Assembly (NCBI RefSeq): GCF_022458745.1
Contig: NZ_JAJJJF010000006.1
Coordinates: 116,165-180,164, forward strand
Direction of reading: 5' to 3'
Length of the DNA: 64,000 bases
DNA from: Bacillus piscicola
GTDB taxonomy: Bacteria; Bacillota; Bacilli; Bacillales; Marinococcaceae
Below the pieces are notes generated by a model that was not told where the DNA came from, ran no database searches, and saw only the letters and a program-made list of their open reading frames with translations. Position 1 is the first letter of the stretch, and each line of letters opens with the position of its first letter. The position numbers were made by a program, and so were the translations under genes. This document shows positions 51,239-60,821 of this stretch, piece by piece.

Positions 51239-52360
51239 TTATAAGGATTCAATTGCTTCTTGCACAGAAGTGTATTCATAGCCGAGATCTTCTGCTACTT
51301 TTTGGTGAGTGATCTTTCCGCCGGCTGCGTTCAATCCTGGCTCAAGTGCTTTGTTGTCTTGGATTGCTTTCTTGACACCTTTGTTCGCAATCTGAAGTGC
51401 GTAAGGAACAGTTACGTTTGTAAGTCCCTGTGTTGAAGTACGCGGAACTGCTCCTGGCATATTCGCTACAGCATAGTGGAGAACACCATGCTTCGTGTAA
51501 GTTGGGTTGTCGTGAGTTGTCACGCGGTCAGCAGTTTCGAAGATACCGCCTTGGTCAATCGCAACGTCTACTACGACAGAGCCTTCTTTCATGTTCTTCA
51601 CCATGTCTTCGCTGACAAGCTTTGGTGCCTTTGATCCTGGGATCAGAACAGCTCCAATAACAAGGTCAGATTCAGCAACAGATTCTGCGATGTTTACTGG
51701 AGAAGACATAAGTGTTTGGACACTCTTGCCAAAAATGTCTTCCAGTTCGCGAAGACGCTCAGGATTCAAGTCAATGATTGTTACGTCTGCGCCAAGACCA
51801 ACTGCGATCTTTGCTGCATTCATCCCCACAATACCGCCTCCGACAACGGTAACTTTTCCGCGCTGCACGCCTGGGATGCCCGAAAGAAGCACACCTTTGC
51901 CGCCTTTTGATTTCTCAAGGAACTGTGCACCGATTTGTGCTGCCATCCGACCAGCTACTTCACTCATTGGTGTTAAGAGAGGAAGCGTACCGTTCACCGT
52001 GACAGTTTCGTATGCAAGCGCTGTACAACCGCTGTCTGCAAGTGCTTTCGTCAGAGCAGGCTCAGCCGCTAGATGTAAATAAGTAAACACGATTAGATCA
52101 GAGCGTAAGTATTGAAATTCAGACTCAAGAGGCTCTTTGACTTTCATGATCATATTTGCTTTTGCCCAAACATCTGCAGCATTATCAATGATCGTAGCGC
52201 CTTCATTGCGGTAGTCTTCGTCTGTGTATCCGCTGCCAGTTCCGGCGTTTGTTTCCACGATGACCTCATGGCCGGCTTTTGTAAACGCAACAACCCCTGC
52301 CGGCGTTAACGAGACGCGATTTTCGTTGTTTTTAATTTCCTTAGGAATACCAATAATCAT
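51239..52360 (-). CDS. ald: Alanine dehydrogenase
   Basis: NAD-dependent alanine dehydrogenase of 373 residues that interconverts L-alanine and pyruvate plus ammonia. N-terminal [20 protein letters not shown], catalytic Lys/His region (FTYLHLAAE) and [15 protein letters not shown] are diagnostic. ATG 52360 is preceded by AAGGAGG; the longer frame to 52417 lacks a site. It is a separate unit from the pyrimidine operon but could return pyruvate from the alanine made there. A TATAAT-type -10 and two inverted repeats lie upstream. Confidence 0.95.
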   Translation of the reverse strand: MIIGIPKEIKNNENRVSLTPAGVVAFTKAGHEVIVETNAGTGSGYTDEDYRNEGATIIDNAADVWAKANMIMKVKEPLESEFQYLRSDLIVFTYLHLAAEPALTKALADSGCTALAYETVTVNGTLPLLTPMSEVAGRMAAQIGAQFLEKSKGGKGVLLSGIPGVQRGKVTVVGGGIVGMNAAKIAVGLGADVTIIDLNPERLRELEDIFGKSVQTLMSSPVNIAESVAESDLVIGAVLIPGSKAPKLVSEDMVKNMKEGSVVVDVAIDQGGIFETADRVTTHDNPTYTKHGVLHYAVANMPGAVPRTSTQGLTNVTVPYALQIANKGVKKAIQDNKALEPGLNAAGGKITHQKVAEDLGYEYTSVQEAIESL

Positions 52361-52410
52361 AAAAAATCCTCCTTCTGACTCCACTGAGCTAATATGTATG
52401 GTTCTTATAC

Positions 52411-52448
52411 AATACAAGAATCATCTATCTTCCATAGTATTATACTAT
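52411..52448 (-). promoter_or_regulatory. Inverted repeats in the ald promoter
   Basis: ATAGTATTATACTAT (52434-52448) is a perfect 15-bp palindrome that includes a TATAAT -10 on the minus strand. A second element, TTCTT-N9-AAGAA, lies at 52411-52429. Possible operators of an alanine-responsive regulator. Confidence 0.45.
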
Positions 52449-52556
52449 TTTAAAAAAAACAATTGAAATATAGGTTTTCTGTGAAATGTCCATATTTTAC
52501 TCACAAGTAGCCGGAAAAGGTACCTAGTCTTATGCTTATCCCTCCATAATAGGAAG

Positions 52557-52584
52557 AACCCGGCATCGAATAGAATGCCGGGTT
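52557..52584 (-). terminator. Terminator of the sigma-54-type operon
   Basis: AACCCGGCAT (52557-52566) pairs with ATGCCGGGTT (52575-52584), just after the ALDH stop. A modest U-run follows on the minus strand. Confidence 0.75.
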
Positions 52585-52595
52585 TGTGAAAATGT

Positions 52596-54077
52596 TTAGT
52601 TGTTGTCGTGGGTCTTGATGTAGCCCGTTTTCCACTCAGTATAAAAGTCGATGCCGACGCTGCCTTGTTCGCGGAAGCCGCCGAGTCCAGTTCCTTTAAT
52701 ACCACCGAATGGAAATTGAGGCTCGCTGTGCATCGTCATCATGTTGACGTGGGTAAAGCCTGCTTCGATGTTATCCATGAAGTGCATCGCTTTGTCCATG
52801 TTGTTCGTATAAATAGTTGAGGAGAGGCCGTAATCAATGTCGTTGGCCCAATCGAGTGCCTGTTCATACGAGTCTGCCACCATGATGCTGATGACAGGGC
52901 CAAAAATTTCTTCCTGTGCAATCGTCATATCGGGAGTCACACCGCCGAAGACAGTCGGTGCTACGAAATATCCGTTGCTGCACTCATCGTCGGTAAGCTG
53001 CTTTCCACCGGCAAGAAGTTCAGCGCCTTCTTTTTTACCAGTTTCAATATATTCGAGAATAGACTTCATAGAGCCCTCATCGACAACCGGTCCCATTTGG
53101 GTATCGTTGTTCATTGGGTTACCGACTTTTAATTTTTCAACCTTCGGGATTAGCTTTTCGATAAATTCATCGGCAATGTCTTTCATTAAGATCACCCGAC
53201 TAGTAGCCGTGCAACGCTGGCCGCTTTCACCGAAACCACCATCGATAACGTTACTTGTCGCTAATTCCAAATCCGCGTCCTCGAGGACAACAAATGGGTT
53301 TTTTCCGCCCATTTCGGCTTGGAAACGTGCGCCGCGCTCAGCGATTAGCTTATTAATCGTGTTTCCGACTGGATTAGAGCCTGTAAAGGAGACGGCTTTA
53401 ATATCTTTGTGCTTTGCAATACCGTTTCCGATGACAGAACCGGAGCCTGTAACGAAATTGAGAACACCGGCTGGCAAATCTACTGCTTTATACGCTTCGA
53501 CTAACCACTGGCTGATTAGTGGTGTTTGACTGGACGGTTTAAAGACAACGGTGCATCCGCAAGCGAAGGCTGTCGCAATTTTCCATGCAGCGATTGCTAA
53601 TGGCACGTTCCACGGTGTGATCACACCAACAACACCGATAGGTTCACGCTTCGTATAGCCGCGCACCTGCGAATCCCAGGATGGAATTGTCTCCCCTGTC
53701 AGTCTTTCTGATTCTCCGCTTAAATAGCGCATCGCACGGATGGTGCGGATTACTTCTGCGTCCGCATCTTTATAGGACTTACCAACTTCACGAACGAGTT
53801 GGAGCTTGTATTCTTCCGCATGCTCTTCAATATAGCGGGCTGCTTTTTGAATATATTCTCCGCGTGCTGGCGCAGCAGTCTTTTTCCATGAAGGGAGGGC
53901 TGCTTTTGCTGCTTCAACCGCTTGGTTCAGTTCGGCTTCTGTTGATTTTTGAAATTCACCCAGTATTTCGGACTTGTTCGCTGGGTTCTCTACCTTGAAT
54001 GTTTCATTGGAGCTTGATGCCACTTCTTGTCCATCAATATAGTTATAATATGTGGTTAAGCTTGACGTCTGTGTCAT
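52596..54077 (-). CDS. Aldehyde dehydrogenase, paralogue of the pyrimidine-operon ALDH
   Basis: ALDH of 493 residues, same length as the 38297 protein and similar throughout: [37 protein letters not shown] and [15 protein letters not shown] are identical in both. Asn, Glu and catalytic Cys (GQRC) are intact. The substrate is probably a semialdehyde such as succinate, malonate or 2-oxoglutarate semialdehyde. Last gene of a minus-strand operon with Fe-ADH, GntP and a 3-hydroxyacid dehydrogenase, where it would oxidise the aldehyde these produce. SD GGAGG lies 9 nt before the ATG. Confidence 0.87.
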   Translation of the reverse strand: MTQTSSLTTYYNYIDGQEVASSSNETFKVENPANKSEILGEFQKSTEAELNQAVEAAKAALPSWKKTAAPARGEYIQKAARYIEEHAEEYKLQLVREVGKSYKDADAEVIRTIRAMRYLSGESERLTGETIPSWDSQVRGYTKREPIGVVGVITPWNVPLAIAAWKIATAFACGCTVVFKPSSQTPLISQWLVEAYKAVDLPAGVLNFVTGSGSVIGNGIAKHKDIKAVSFTGSNPVGNTINKLIAERGARFQAEMGGKNPFVVLEDADLELATSNVIDGGFGESGQRCTATSRVILMKDIADEFIEKLIPKVEKLKVGNPMNNDTQMGPVVDEGSMKSILEYIETGKKEGAELLAGGKQLTDDECSNGYFVAPTVFGGVTPDMTIAQEEIFGPVISIMVADSYEQALDWANDIDYGLSSTIYTNNMDKAMHFMDNIEAGFTHVNMMTMHSEPQFPFGGIKGTGLGGFREQGSVGIDFYTEWKTGYIKTHDNN

Positions 54078-54142
54078 GTGTATATACCTCCATAATTTTA
54101 ATTATTTAGTCGAAATCCTACTTTTTTACAAGTCCTATTCTA

Positions 54143-55042
54143 TTACAGTTCCACTTGTTTTGCTAGTTTTTTGAGGTGGAAGTAGACGGTTGACATATCC
54201 TTTGGCCCGTAGCCTGCTTTAGAAACACTCTCGTACCAGTCGATGAGCTTATCACCAATGGGAAGCTCGGTGCCGGATTCTTCCGCCATCTCTTTTGCAA
54301 GTTTTAAGTCTTTTAAAAGAAGGTCTGTCGAGAAGCCGGGCTCCATGTCATTTTCTTTAATATACTCTTTATAGTTACGGTCATAGATTTTACTCTGTCC
54401 GTAGCTGGCGTTAAGGATCTCATACATTTTCTCACGATCAAGTCCCATGTTTTCTCCGAGTGTTAATGCTTCTCCGACTGCTTCGGTGTAGAAGCCGATC
54501 ATCAAGTTGTTGATAAGCTTAATGACAGTACCGTTGTCGTAGCTTTCTCCGAGGTGAAACAAGTTACCACCTAAGATATCAAGAAGTGGGTAAACTTCAT
54601 CGAAATATTCTTTAGGACCACCAACCATAAACGTTAATGTCGCGTTGACGGACCCGATAACACCACCGCTAACCGGGGAACCTAAATAGCGGAGTCCTTG
54701 TTTTTGGCACGCTTCCCCTAGTTCTCGGTTTAGTTCTGGCGCGACCGTGCTTGTGTCAACAATAAGCAGGTTAGCCGGTGCGCTGTCTATAATTCCTCCT
54801 TTGTCGAAATATACACTCTTAACAACAGCAGGGGTTGGCAGGCTGACAAATAGAACATCCGCCTGTTCAACGGCGTTGCTCATCTTGGAACATGCTTCTC
54901 CGCCTTTTTCAGCAAACGCTTGGCGCGCTGTTTCATTGATGTCATATCCATACACCGTGAAGTTATTTTTAATTAAATTCTCAGCCATAGGGAAGCCCAT
55001 GTTCCCAAGTCCGATAAAACCGATCTTCGCATTGTTGTTCAT
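54143..55042 (-). CDS. 3-hydroxyisobutyrate-dehydrogenase-family oxidoreductase
   Basis: NAD(P)-dependent beta-hydroxyacid dehydrogenase of 299 residues. Rossmann motif IGFIGLGNMGFPMAENLI at the start, substrate loop GSPVSGGVIGSVNATLTFMV (121-140) and catalytic Lys175 (GTVIKLINNL). The family covers 3-hydroxyisobutyrate, 3-hydroxypropionate, tartronate-semialdehyde, L-threonate and succinate-semialdehyde/GHB enzymes. ATG 55042 follows AGGAGTG at 6 nt; the 55084 extension has no ribosome binding site. Between GntP and ALDH, it likely converts an imported hydroxyacid to its semialdehyde, or the reverse. Confidence 0.85.
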   Translation of the reverse strand: MNNNAKIGFIGLGNMGFPMAENLIKNNFTVYGYDINETARQAFAEKGGEACSKMSNAVEQADVLFVSLPTPAVVKSVYFDKGGIIDSAPANLLIVDTSTVAPELNRELGEACQKQGLRYLGSPVSGGVIGSVNATLTFMVGGPKEYFDEVYPLLDILGGNLFHLGESYDNGTVIKLINNLMIGFYTEAVGEALTLGENMGLDREKMYEILNASYGQSKIYDRNYKEYIKENDMEPGFSTDLLLKDLKLAKEMAEESGTELPIGDKLIDWYESVSKAGYGPKDMSTVYFHLKKLAKQVEL

Positions 55043-55104
55043 TTTGTTCACTCCTGTTGTGTAGGTTTTGGGAATGTTCGTCATAAATGTCTAGAAAATA
55101 GTTT

Positions 55105-56442
55105 TTAGTAAAAGATTGTGTAGCCAATGACTGCGAGTATTAACACAATTGTTGGGATAATAATGCTGATCACGACAATTGGCTTGTAAGCTCGCTGGTG
55201 GGTCTCATTCGAAATTGCCCGTACGGTCGTAACCACATAACCATTGTGTGGAAGGGAATCAAGACCGCCGGAAGCTAGTGCTGAAATACGGTGCATGGCT
55301 CCTGGATCGAGACCTTGTGTTTGGTAAATTGGCGCAAGAATTGGAAGCGCGATACCAAGCCCTCCAGAAGCAGAACCGGAAATACCAGCGATAACAGTGA
55401 CTGCAACGGCTAACCCTGCATATTCGAGACCAGGCATGCCGGTAAGGGTGTCGACGATCGATTGGAAAGACGGTACATTAGACGCAACGCCTCCAAAACC
55501 AACGACACCACATGTGTTCGTAATTGCAACCAAGGCATTATCAGTTCCTTGCGCAAGCGCTTTCCAATAATGAGGTGTAAATTTATACATGAGTAGCCAT
55601 CCGGATATGATCCCAGCAAATAATGCGAATAAGACGGCATCGTCCGTTGGAACCGAGAAGCCATTCGCCAACAAGTTCAGAACACCGACAACGATTACTA
55701 AAGGAAGAATTGCAAGGATCGCATGCGGCAACTCTTTTTCTTGTGTACTTGTTTCTTCTGTCCCTGCTGCTTCATCGGCACCAGCTCCGGCAGCGATAGG
55801 GAGAGCAAAAGTTTCTCCGTTTGCTTTTGCCTTGTTAACCATGCGACCTAACGCTAGACCACCCACTACCATAATCGCAAAGGCGGCGAGAAAGCCGATA
55901 ATTCCCCCGGCAGTCGGGGTTGTCCCAAAATGCTCTGTCGGGATCAAGTTTTGGATTTCTGGAGATCCTGGTGCTGTCATTGTAAATGAAATGGAGCCAA
56001 ATACTAGACACGCCGGAATAAATCGGTGTGGCAGGTTTGCGGTTTTAAAGAGGGCAGCTGCAATCGGATACACAGAAAAGCCGACGATAAATACACTAAC
56101 CCCTCCGTACGTCATGATCGCGCAAGCAGCTACAACCGCAAAAACAGCTCGCTGAGCCCCGAACTTATTTTTAACAAATTCGGCAATGGAATCAGCTGCC
56201 CGGGTGTCTTCCATGACTTTTCCGAAAATAGCCCCAAGTAGAAAGACTAAAAACCAAGAAGCAAAAAATCCTGTAAAGCTTTCCATGTACGGACCGGTCA
56301 GTGCCTCAATAAGATTAAGTCCGCCGGTAAGTGCTACGATGATGGAACTGATCACCGCTGCGATAATAATGTTAATTCCTCGCATCGTTAAGAACATTAA
56401 CAGACCTAGCCCGACGATTAGACCAATATAACTAAGTACCAT
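55105..56442 (-). CDS. GntP-family gluconate/hydroxyacid permease
   Basis: Permease of 445 residues with about 12 membrane segments. GntP-type features include LGAIFGKVMEDTRAADSIAEF, TYGGVSVFIVGFSVYPIA, the TMTAPGSPEIQNLIPT loop and SGSASGGLGIALPIL near the C-terminus. The family imports gluconate and other hydroxy acids, including 3- and 4-hydroxybutyrate-like compounds in some relatives. A hydrophilic loop (about 205-235) with Glu/Thr/Ala separates the halves. It lies 11 nt after the Fe-ADH gene, so it is in the same transcript. Confidence 0.88.
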   Translation of the reverse strand: MVLSYIGLIVGLGLLMFLTMRGINIIIAAVISSIIVALTGGLNLIEALTGPYMESFTGFFASWFLVFLLGAIFGKVMEDTRAADSIAEFVKNKFGAQRAVFAVVAACAIMTYGGVSVFIVGFSVYPIAAALFKTANLPHRFIPACLVFGSISFTMTAPGSPEIQNLIPTEHFGTTPTAGGIIGFLAAFAIMVVGGLALGRMVNKAKANGETFALPIAAGAGADEAAGTEETSTQEKELPHAILAILPLVIVVGVLNLLANGFSVPTDDAVLFALFAGIISGWLLMYKFTPHYWKALAQGTDNALVAITNTCGVVGFGGVASNVPSFQSIVDTLTGMPGLEYAGLAVAVTVIAGISGSASGGLGIALPILAPIYQTQGLDPGAMHRISALASGGLDSLPHNGYVVTTVRAISNETHQRAYKPIVVISIIIPTIVLILAVIGYTIFY

Positions 56443-56453
56443 AATATTTCCTC

Positions 56454-57656
56454 CTATTCAGTGGTTTCTGGATAGTTTTCCTTTGCAAAATCGTACGTAT
56501 AACAAATGCGATATAAATCGATAACTTCTTCTTTCGTTGGAACGCGCGGGTTATTAGCAGGACTGCCGCTTGCCAGTGCATCATCTGCCATTTTCTCTAA
56601 AGAACGTTCAAATGAATCGGCCTCGATTCCCCATGTGTGCAAGTTGGGGATGTCCAAATCAACGCATAATTGTTTAATAAATGAGATCAATTCTTCGCAA
56701 ATGGCACGTGTAGATAAGCCAACTGTGTCACTGAGCACAACGCGGCCGATATCAGCGAGCCTTTCCTCGCAGTCGCGGCGACTGAATTCCAATACTGCTG
56801 TTAGTAGCATCGCGTTCGAGATTCCGTGCGGAACGTGGTATAGCGCGCCTATTGGACGTGACATGCCGTGAACGAGGCAGACTGATGAATTGGAAAAGGC
56901 AATACCCGCCTGCATGGATGCCTGAGCCATCTTTTCTCGTGCTGTCCGGTCGCTGCCGTCTTCATACACTCGCTTGATATTCGCTGTGATTGCTTGAATG
57001 GCATCGAGCGCAAGGACATCGGAAATCGGGTGCGACAGTTTTGAAAGATAAGCTTCGATGGCGTGGCAGAGCGCGTCAATACCAGTTGCTGCGGTCAGTC
57101 CCTTAGGTGCAGACATCGTGAATGCAGGATCGACAATCGCCACGTTCGGCATGATAACCGGCTGTTTGATCATCATTTTGATATCTTTTTTCGTGTTTGT
57201 AACAACGAAAGCATCCGTTACCTCAGAACCGGTTCCGGCTGTTGTTGGAATGGCAATGACGGGCAAAGGAGTGCGGGCAATTTCTTTTTTGTTCCCGACA
57301 TACTCCATTAAATCGCTTTCATTATTCGCGAGAACAGCGGTGGCCTTAGCAGCATCAATGCAGCTGCCGCCTCCGAGCGCAATGATAAGGTCGCAGTTAT
57401 GTTGACGTAAGAGAGCCAGTGCCTCGTTAACGTGAGTGTCTTTCGTTTCGCTATCCACACCTGTGTACGGAACACTAATAACTCCGGCTTCCTTAAGACG
57501 CTTTGATACGTCTGTTACATAGCCTAGAGACTGCATCGGTTTATCACTGATTAACAGTGCCGACTGGCCAAGTTTTGCGGCCTCTTCTCCAAGCTTTTCG
57601 ATACTGTTGTCTCCGTAATAGACTGCATCGGGAATTCGCAGTGAGTTTGTTTTCAT
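56454..57656 (-). CDS. Iron-containing (group III) alcohol dehydrogenase
   Basis: Fe-ADH of 400 residues. GGGSCIDAAK (95-104) binds NAD phosphates and TTAGTGSE follows. Metal ligands Asp194, His198 (GIDALCHAIEAY), His263 (CLVHGMSRPIG) and His277 (HVPHG) are all present. The family includes 1,2-propanediol, 4-hydroxybutyrate and other primary-alcohol enzymes. First gene after a sigma-54-type promoter. With GntP, the 3-hydroxyacid dehydrogenase and ALDH it could oxidise an imported hydroxy acid stepwise to a dicarboxylate; 4-hydroxybutyrate is one attractive but unproven candidate. Confidence 0.88.
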   Translation of the reverse strand: MKTNSLRIPDAVYYGDNSIEKLGEEAAKLGQSALLISDKPMQSLGYVTDVSKRLKEAGVISVPYTGVDSETKDTHVNEALALLRQHNCDLIIALGGGSCIDAAKATAVLANNESDLMEYVGNKKEIARTPLPVIAIPTTAGTGSEVTDAFVVTNTKKDIKMMIKQPVIMPNVAIVDPAFTMSAPKGLTAATGIDALCHAIEAYLSKLSHPISDVLALDAIQAITANIKRVYEDGSDRTAREKMAQASMQAGIAFSNSSVCLVHGMSRPIGALYHVPHGISNAMLLTAVLEFSRRDCEERLADIGRVVLSDTVGLSTRAICEELISFIKQLCVDLDIPNLHTWGIEADSFERSLEKMADDALASGSPANNPRVPTKEEVIDLYRICYTYDFAKENYPETTE

Positions 57657-57711
57657 AGTTGTTCTCCTCCCTTTTTAAAATTGTAGTAGTGTTTTTACTA
57701 TTCATACATAA

Positions 57712-57727
57712 TGCAAGCTGCGTGCCA
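57712..57727 (-). promoter_or_regulatory. Sigma-54 (SigL) promoter
   Basis: On the minus strand TGGCACGCAGCTTGCA: -24 TGGCAC (57727-57722) and -12 TTGCA (57716-57712) with the exact 5-bp separation. It lies about 55 nt before the Fe-ADH start and is divergent from a sigma-54 activator gene. Confidence 0.85.
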
Positions 57728-57787
57728 ACTCTGGGAGACTCTGCAATTCCACCTTGTTATATTTCTATGACTTGTTTATTGTATAAT

Positions 57788-57830
57788 AAGGGAGACGAAA
57801 ATTCACTTTTATTGTCTCGCTAAAAAGACA
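57788..57830. promoter_or_regulatory. Candidate upstream activator sites
   Basis: TGTCT (57813-57817), 8-bp spacer, AGACA (57826-57830) is an inverted repeat; GGGAGAC copies lie nearby (57790, and again near 57733 and 57844). Position about 60-115 bp upstream of the sigma-54 promoter is right for an enhancer. The Fis-type HTH of the divergent activator is the likely binder. Confidence 0.45.
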
Positions 57831-57881
57831 TTACGTTGATTTGGGGAGACAGGTGAGCAATTGCAGCACGGAAGGGTGAAA

Positions 57882-59711
57882 ATGATGGATGTGTTAACGG
57901 TAAAAGATTGGATGAATCGGGAAGTCGTGACAATTGCACCGAGGGATTCTATCTATAAGGCGGCAAGTATTGTTGCGTATTATGAACAGGATTATGCAGT
58001 AGTCACAGACTCGGATAAAAAGGTAGCGGGTGTTGCTTCTTTTGCGGCTATTATGGAGGCTTTGTTAAAAGGAGGGGACAAACAAGAGAAAATAGAAACT
58101 GTTATTAGTCGCCAGTTCCCGGTTTGCCATCAGGATGATTCGATTCACGAGCTTGTATTTCCTGACCGGGGCCCTCTTCTCGTCGTCGACAGGGAAGGCC
58201 GTCTGCAGGGTTCCATTGCTCCAATTGATATTACAAGAAAAAGTATCGAGAGAATTGATTACACGCAGTCACTTGAACAAATGATTGAGTGGTTTACGTT
58301 TTGTTTTGACACCGCTTATGAAGGGATTACTGTTGTAGACAGAGACGGATTTATTAGGCTTTTTAATGAATCGTATACGCGTTACGTCGGAGTGAGCCAG
58401 GAAGAGGCGGTTGGTAAACATTGTACGGAGGTAATCGAAAACACCCGTCTGCCGGTTGTGCTGGAAACAGGTCTTCCTGAACGCAATCAGCCCCATACGC
58501 TTCAAGGAGTTCCGATGATTGTGCACCGTCTGCCTATATGGAGAGGGGACGAGCTGATTGGGGCCGTCGGTATGCTGATTTTTGAAGGGGTGTCGGAGTT
58601 ATATGACACCTACAATCGGATGCAGAACTTTCAGCCGGTTGCAAAGCAGTCACGGGTCTTTTTTGATACGCCCAAATTGCGAAGGGAGTCGATGGTGACA
58701 TTCGATCATATTATCGGTTCGAGCACCCAGATCAGTCAAGCGAAAAAACAGGCGATTCGGGCAGCAAAAACGGCAGCCTCGATTCTCATCACCGGGGAAA
58801 GCGGGGTCGGAAAAGAAATGTTCGTGCGAGCGATCCATCAGGTGAGCCCGATGAACAAGGGACCGCTTATTTCCTTGAATTGTGCAGCTATCCCAGAAGA
58901 TTTGTTGGAGTCGGAACTGTTCGGCTATGATGCTGGTGCTTTTACAGGGGCGCGTCAGGGAGGCAAGCCAGGGAAGTTTGAACTTGCACATGAGGGAACT
59001 TTGCTTCTCGACGAAATTGGCGACATGTCTCCTCATTTGCAGGCAAAATTGCTGCGCGTGCTTCAAGACCAGACGTTTGAAAGAGTCGGTGGCACAAAAG
59101 AGGTGAATGTAAACGTACGTATCATTGCTGCAACGAATCAGCCGCTTGCGGACATGATTGAAACAGGGGAATTTCGCGCGGACTTGTATTACCGCTTAAA
59201 TATTTTGCCGATTAATATTCCGCCGCTACGTGAGCGGAAAACAGACATTCCACTTTTGGTCTCGCATTTAATCCGACATGCAGCCGAGAAGCACAATCTT
59301 GCAGTTGTAGAAGTAGACCAGCAGGCAGTTATCGCGTTTATGCGCTATCACTGGCCGGGGAATGTACGCGAAATGGCAAACTTGTTAGAACGGTTAGTAA
59401 TTATGACCGATCATAAAAGGATCGAATTTGTGGATTTACCTGATTACATCAAAGAATGCTATGAAGAGGCGGGTCCTGCTCCGGAAAAAACAGCGAGCAC
59501 ACCGCAAGAGGCAGCCGAGGTGGAAGAAGCAGTCTCTCAACCCCTACTTAAGCAAATGAAAGAAACAGATAAGGAAAGAGAACGGGAACTTTTGTTAAGC
59601 AGTTTACAGCAGGCAGATGGCAATAAGACGAAAGCTGCCGCCCTGCTCGGCATTCACCGCTCCACATTTTATAAAAAGATAAAGAAGCTTTTCCCGGAAG
59701 AAAAGCTTTAA
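57882..59711 (+). CDS. Sigma-54-dependent transcriptional activator (CBS-PAS-AAA+-Fis)
   Basis: Regulator of 609 residues. Tandem CBS-like domain (about 5-120), PAS domain (about 135-240, YEGITVVDRDGFIRLFNESY), AAA+ domain with Walker A GESGVGKE (305-312), the sigma-54-contacting GAFTGA (352-357) and Walker B DEIGD (377-381), and a C-terminal Fis-like HTH (NKTKAAALLGIHRSTFYKKIK). CBS pairs usually sense adenylates and PAS a small ligand, so control may combine energy state with substrate. ATG 57882 follows GGAAGGGTG. It is divergent from the Fe-ADH operon, whose promoter is a perfect sigma-54 type. Confidence 0.93.
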   Translation: MMDVLTVKDWMNREVVTIAPRDSIYKAASIVAYYEQDYAVVTDSDKKVAGVASFAAIMEALLKGGDKQEKIETVISRQFPVCHQDDSIHELVFPDRGPLLVVDREGRLQGSIAPIDITRKSIERIDYTQSLEQMIEWFTFCFDTAYEGITVVDRDGFIRLFNESYTRYVGVSQEEAVGKHCTEVIENTRLPVVLETGLPERNQPHTLQGVPMIVHRLPIWRGDELIGAVGMLIFEGVSELYDTYNRMQNFQPVAKQSRVFFDTPKLRRESMVTFDHIIGSSTQISQAKKQAIRAAKTAASILITGESGVGKEMFVRAIHQVSPMNKGPLISLNCAAIPEDLLESELFGYDAGAFTGARQGGKPGKFELAHEGTLLLDEIGDMSPHLQAKLLRVLQDQTFERVGGTKEVNVNVRIIAATNQPLADMIETGEFRADLYYRLNILPINIPPLRERKTDIPLLVSHLIRHAAEKHNLAVVEVDQQAVIAFMRYHWPGNVREMANLLERLVIMTDHKRIEFVDLPDYIKECYEEAGPAPEKTASTPQEAAEVEEAVSQPLLKQMKETDKERERELLLSSLQQADGNKTKAAALLGIHRSTFYKKIKKLFPEEKL

Positions 59712-59770
59712 ATGTCGGGGGGCGTAAAAACAGGCCGGTTCATTGAAAACACCGCAGGTTCTCTATCTAG

Positions 59771-60577
59771 TTACTTGAACGTGAGCTGTGCTACACGAAT
59801 ACTAATCGTATACAGTTCAATATTTAAGTATTGAAGGAAGTCTTGATGGATTTTATTCTGGGCATCCACGGTTATGTCTTTAATATTTTCTCCTGGGGAC
59901 GCATATAGACCAATATCGAGTGCTACTTTTGGTAAGTTGCCGAGTGTGATTTTGATATTGTTGTGGCTTGCTACAGCGGGATGAGTGTCGCAAGCAGCTG
60001 CGACAATTTTTTTTAGAACCTCTGGCGAAATAATAATGGACCCCATCTGGAAATTAGGTTCGACGACGGTCGTTTCTCCAATCACTTCTTTTTTTAGGTT
60101 GAACACTTTATTTCCTTTCGCAATTAATTTTTTGAAAAAATTTTGTTCGACTTGGACATATGGAATCGGAATAATATGCTTCCCTTGGGTACGGCGCACG
60201 AACAGGGCCATCTTAATTTCAGCTGAGGAACGGATGTCGTTAATGTCGACGTATGTATCAATTTCCCCGAGCTGGAGTTTGGAGGCGATCAACTGCACCA
60301 TTTTTACAGATGTCCCGAGCACGAGAATCCTTGTGATTGGCAGTTCTTTTAAGGCACTTCTTACTTCTTCGGTATGATCTTTATAAAAAAACGTAGCCCG
60401 CTTTATCGCAGTAATGTAATTTTCTTCATATTTCGCTGACTTCCCGGCAATTTTTTTTCCTTTATAAATTAAAAGTCCATCATCAATAATGGCGGGGATA
60501 TGGTGATTGTGCGCATATAAAAGCGCGCTTGAACTTTTCCCCGTCCCGCTTGGTCCTGACAATGCGTATACCTTCAT
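59771..60577 (-). CDS. P-loop NTPase fused to an Asp23-like domain
   Basis: Protein of 268 residues. N-terminus MKVYALSGPSGTGKSSSALL carries a Walker A motif (GPSGTGKS, 8-15) like small kinases; no clear Walker B beyond DTYVDIND is obvious. Residues about 180-268 (GSIIISPEVLKKIVAAACDT, KVALDIGLYASPGENIKDIT, then a helix and LYTISIRVAQL) follow the strand-helix pattern of the Asp23/Gls24 alkaline-shock family. ATG 60577 follows AAAGGAG at 8 nt. Monocistronic, next to tRNA-Arg. The domain combination suggests an energy-dependent envelope- or stress-associated role; function unknown. Confidence 0.65.
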   Translation of the reverse strand: MKVYALSGPSGTGKSSSALLYAHNHHIPAIIDDGLLIYKGKKIAGKSAKYEENYITAIKRATFFYKDHTEEVRSALKELPITRILVLGTSVKMVQLIASKLQLGEIDTYVDINDIRSSAEIKMALFVRRTQGKHIIPIPYVQVEQNFFKKLIAKGNKVFNLKKEVIGETTVVEPNFQMGSIIISPEVLKKIVAAACDTHPAVASHNNIKITLGNLPKVALDIGLYASPGENIKDITVDAQNKIHQDFLQYLNIELYTISIRVAQLTFK

Positions 60578-60821
60578 CGCGTTTGCTCCTTTCTTGCTCT
60601 GATTTAAAGAAAGCATATCTTATTCAAGGGGTACGGTCTAGTTTGGCTTTCGATTGGATGAGTATGAGTCGATCATCCATTGTTTTTCTTATGTATATAA
60701 AGGGACTTTTAAAAGCCATAAAGAATGCCCCATCCGCGAACTTTAATAGTCACACAGAAGGGGTCTCGTTAGATTTCTATAAAATTTCTCTACTTATTAC
60801 TAAATAGTTATTTGTACAGTA

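Noticed and set aside
60529..60807. Plus-strand frame opposite and upstream of the P-loop/Asp23-like gene
   Set aside because: Mostly antisense to that gene, no ribosome binding site, composition not protein-like. The 60617-60821 gap shows nothing else I can support.
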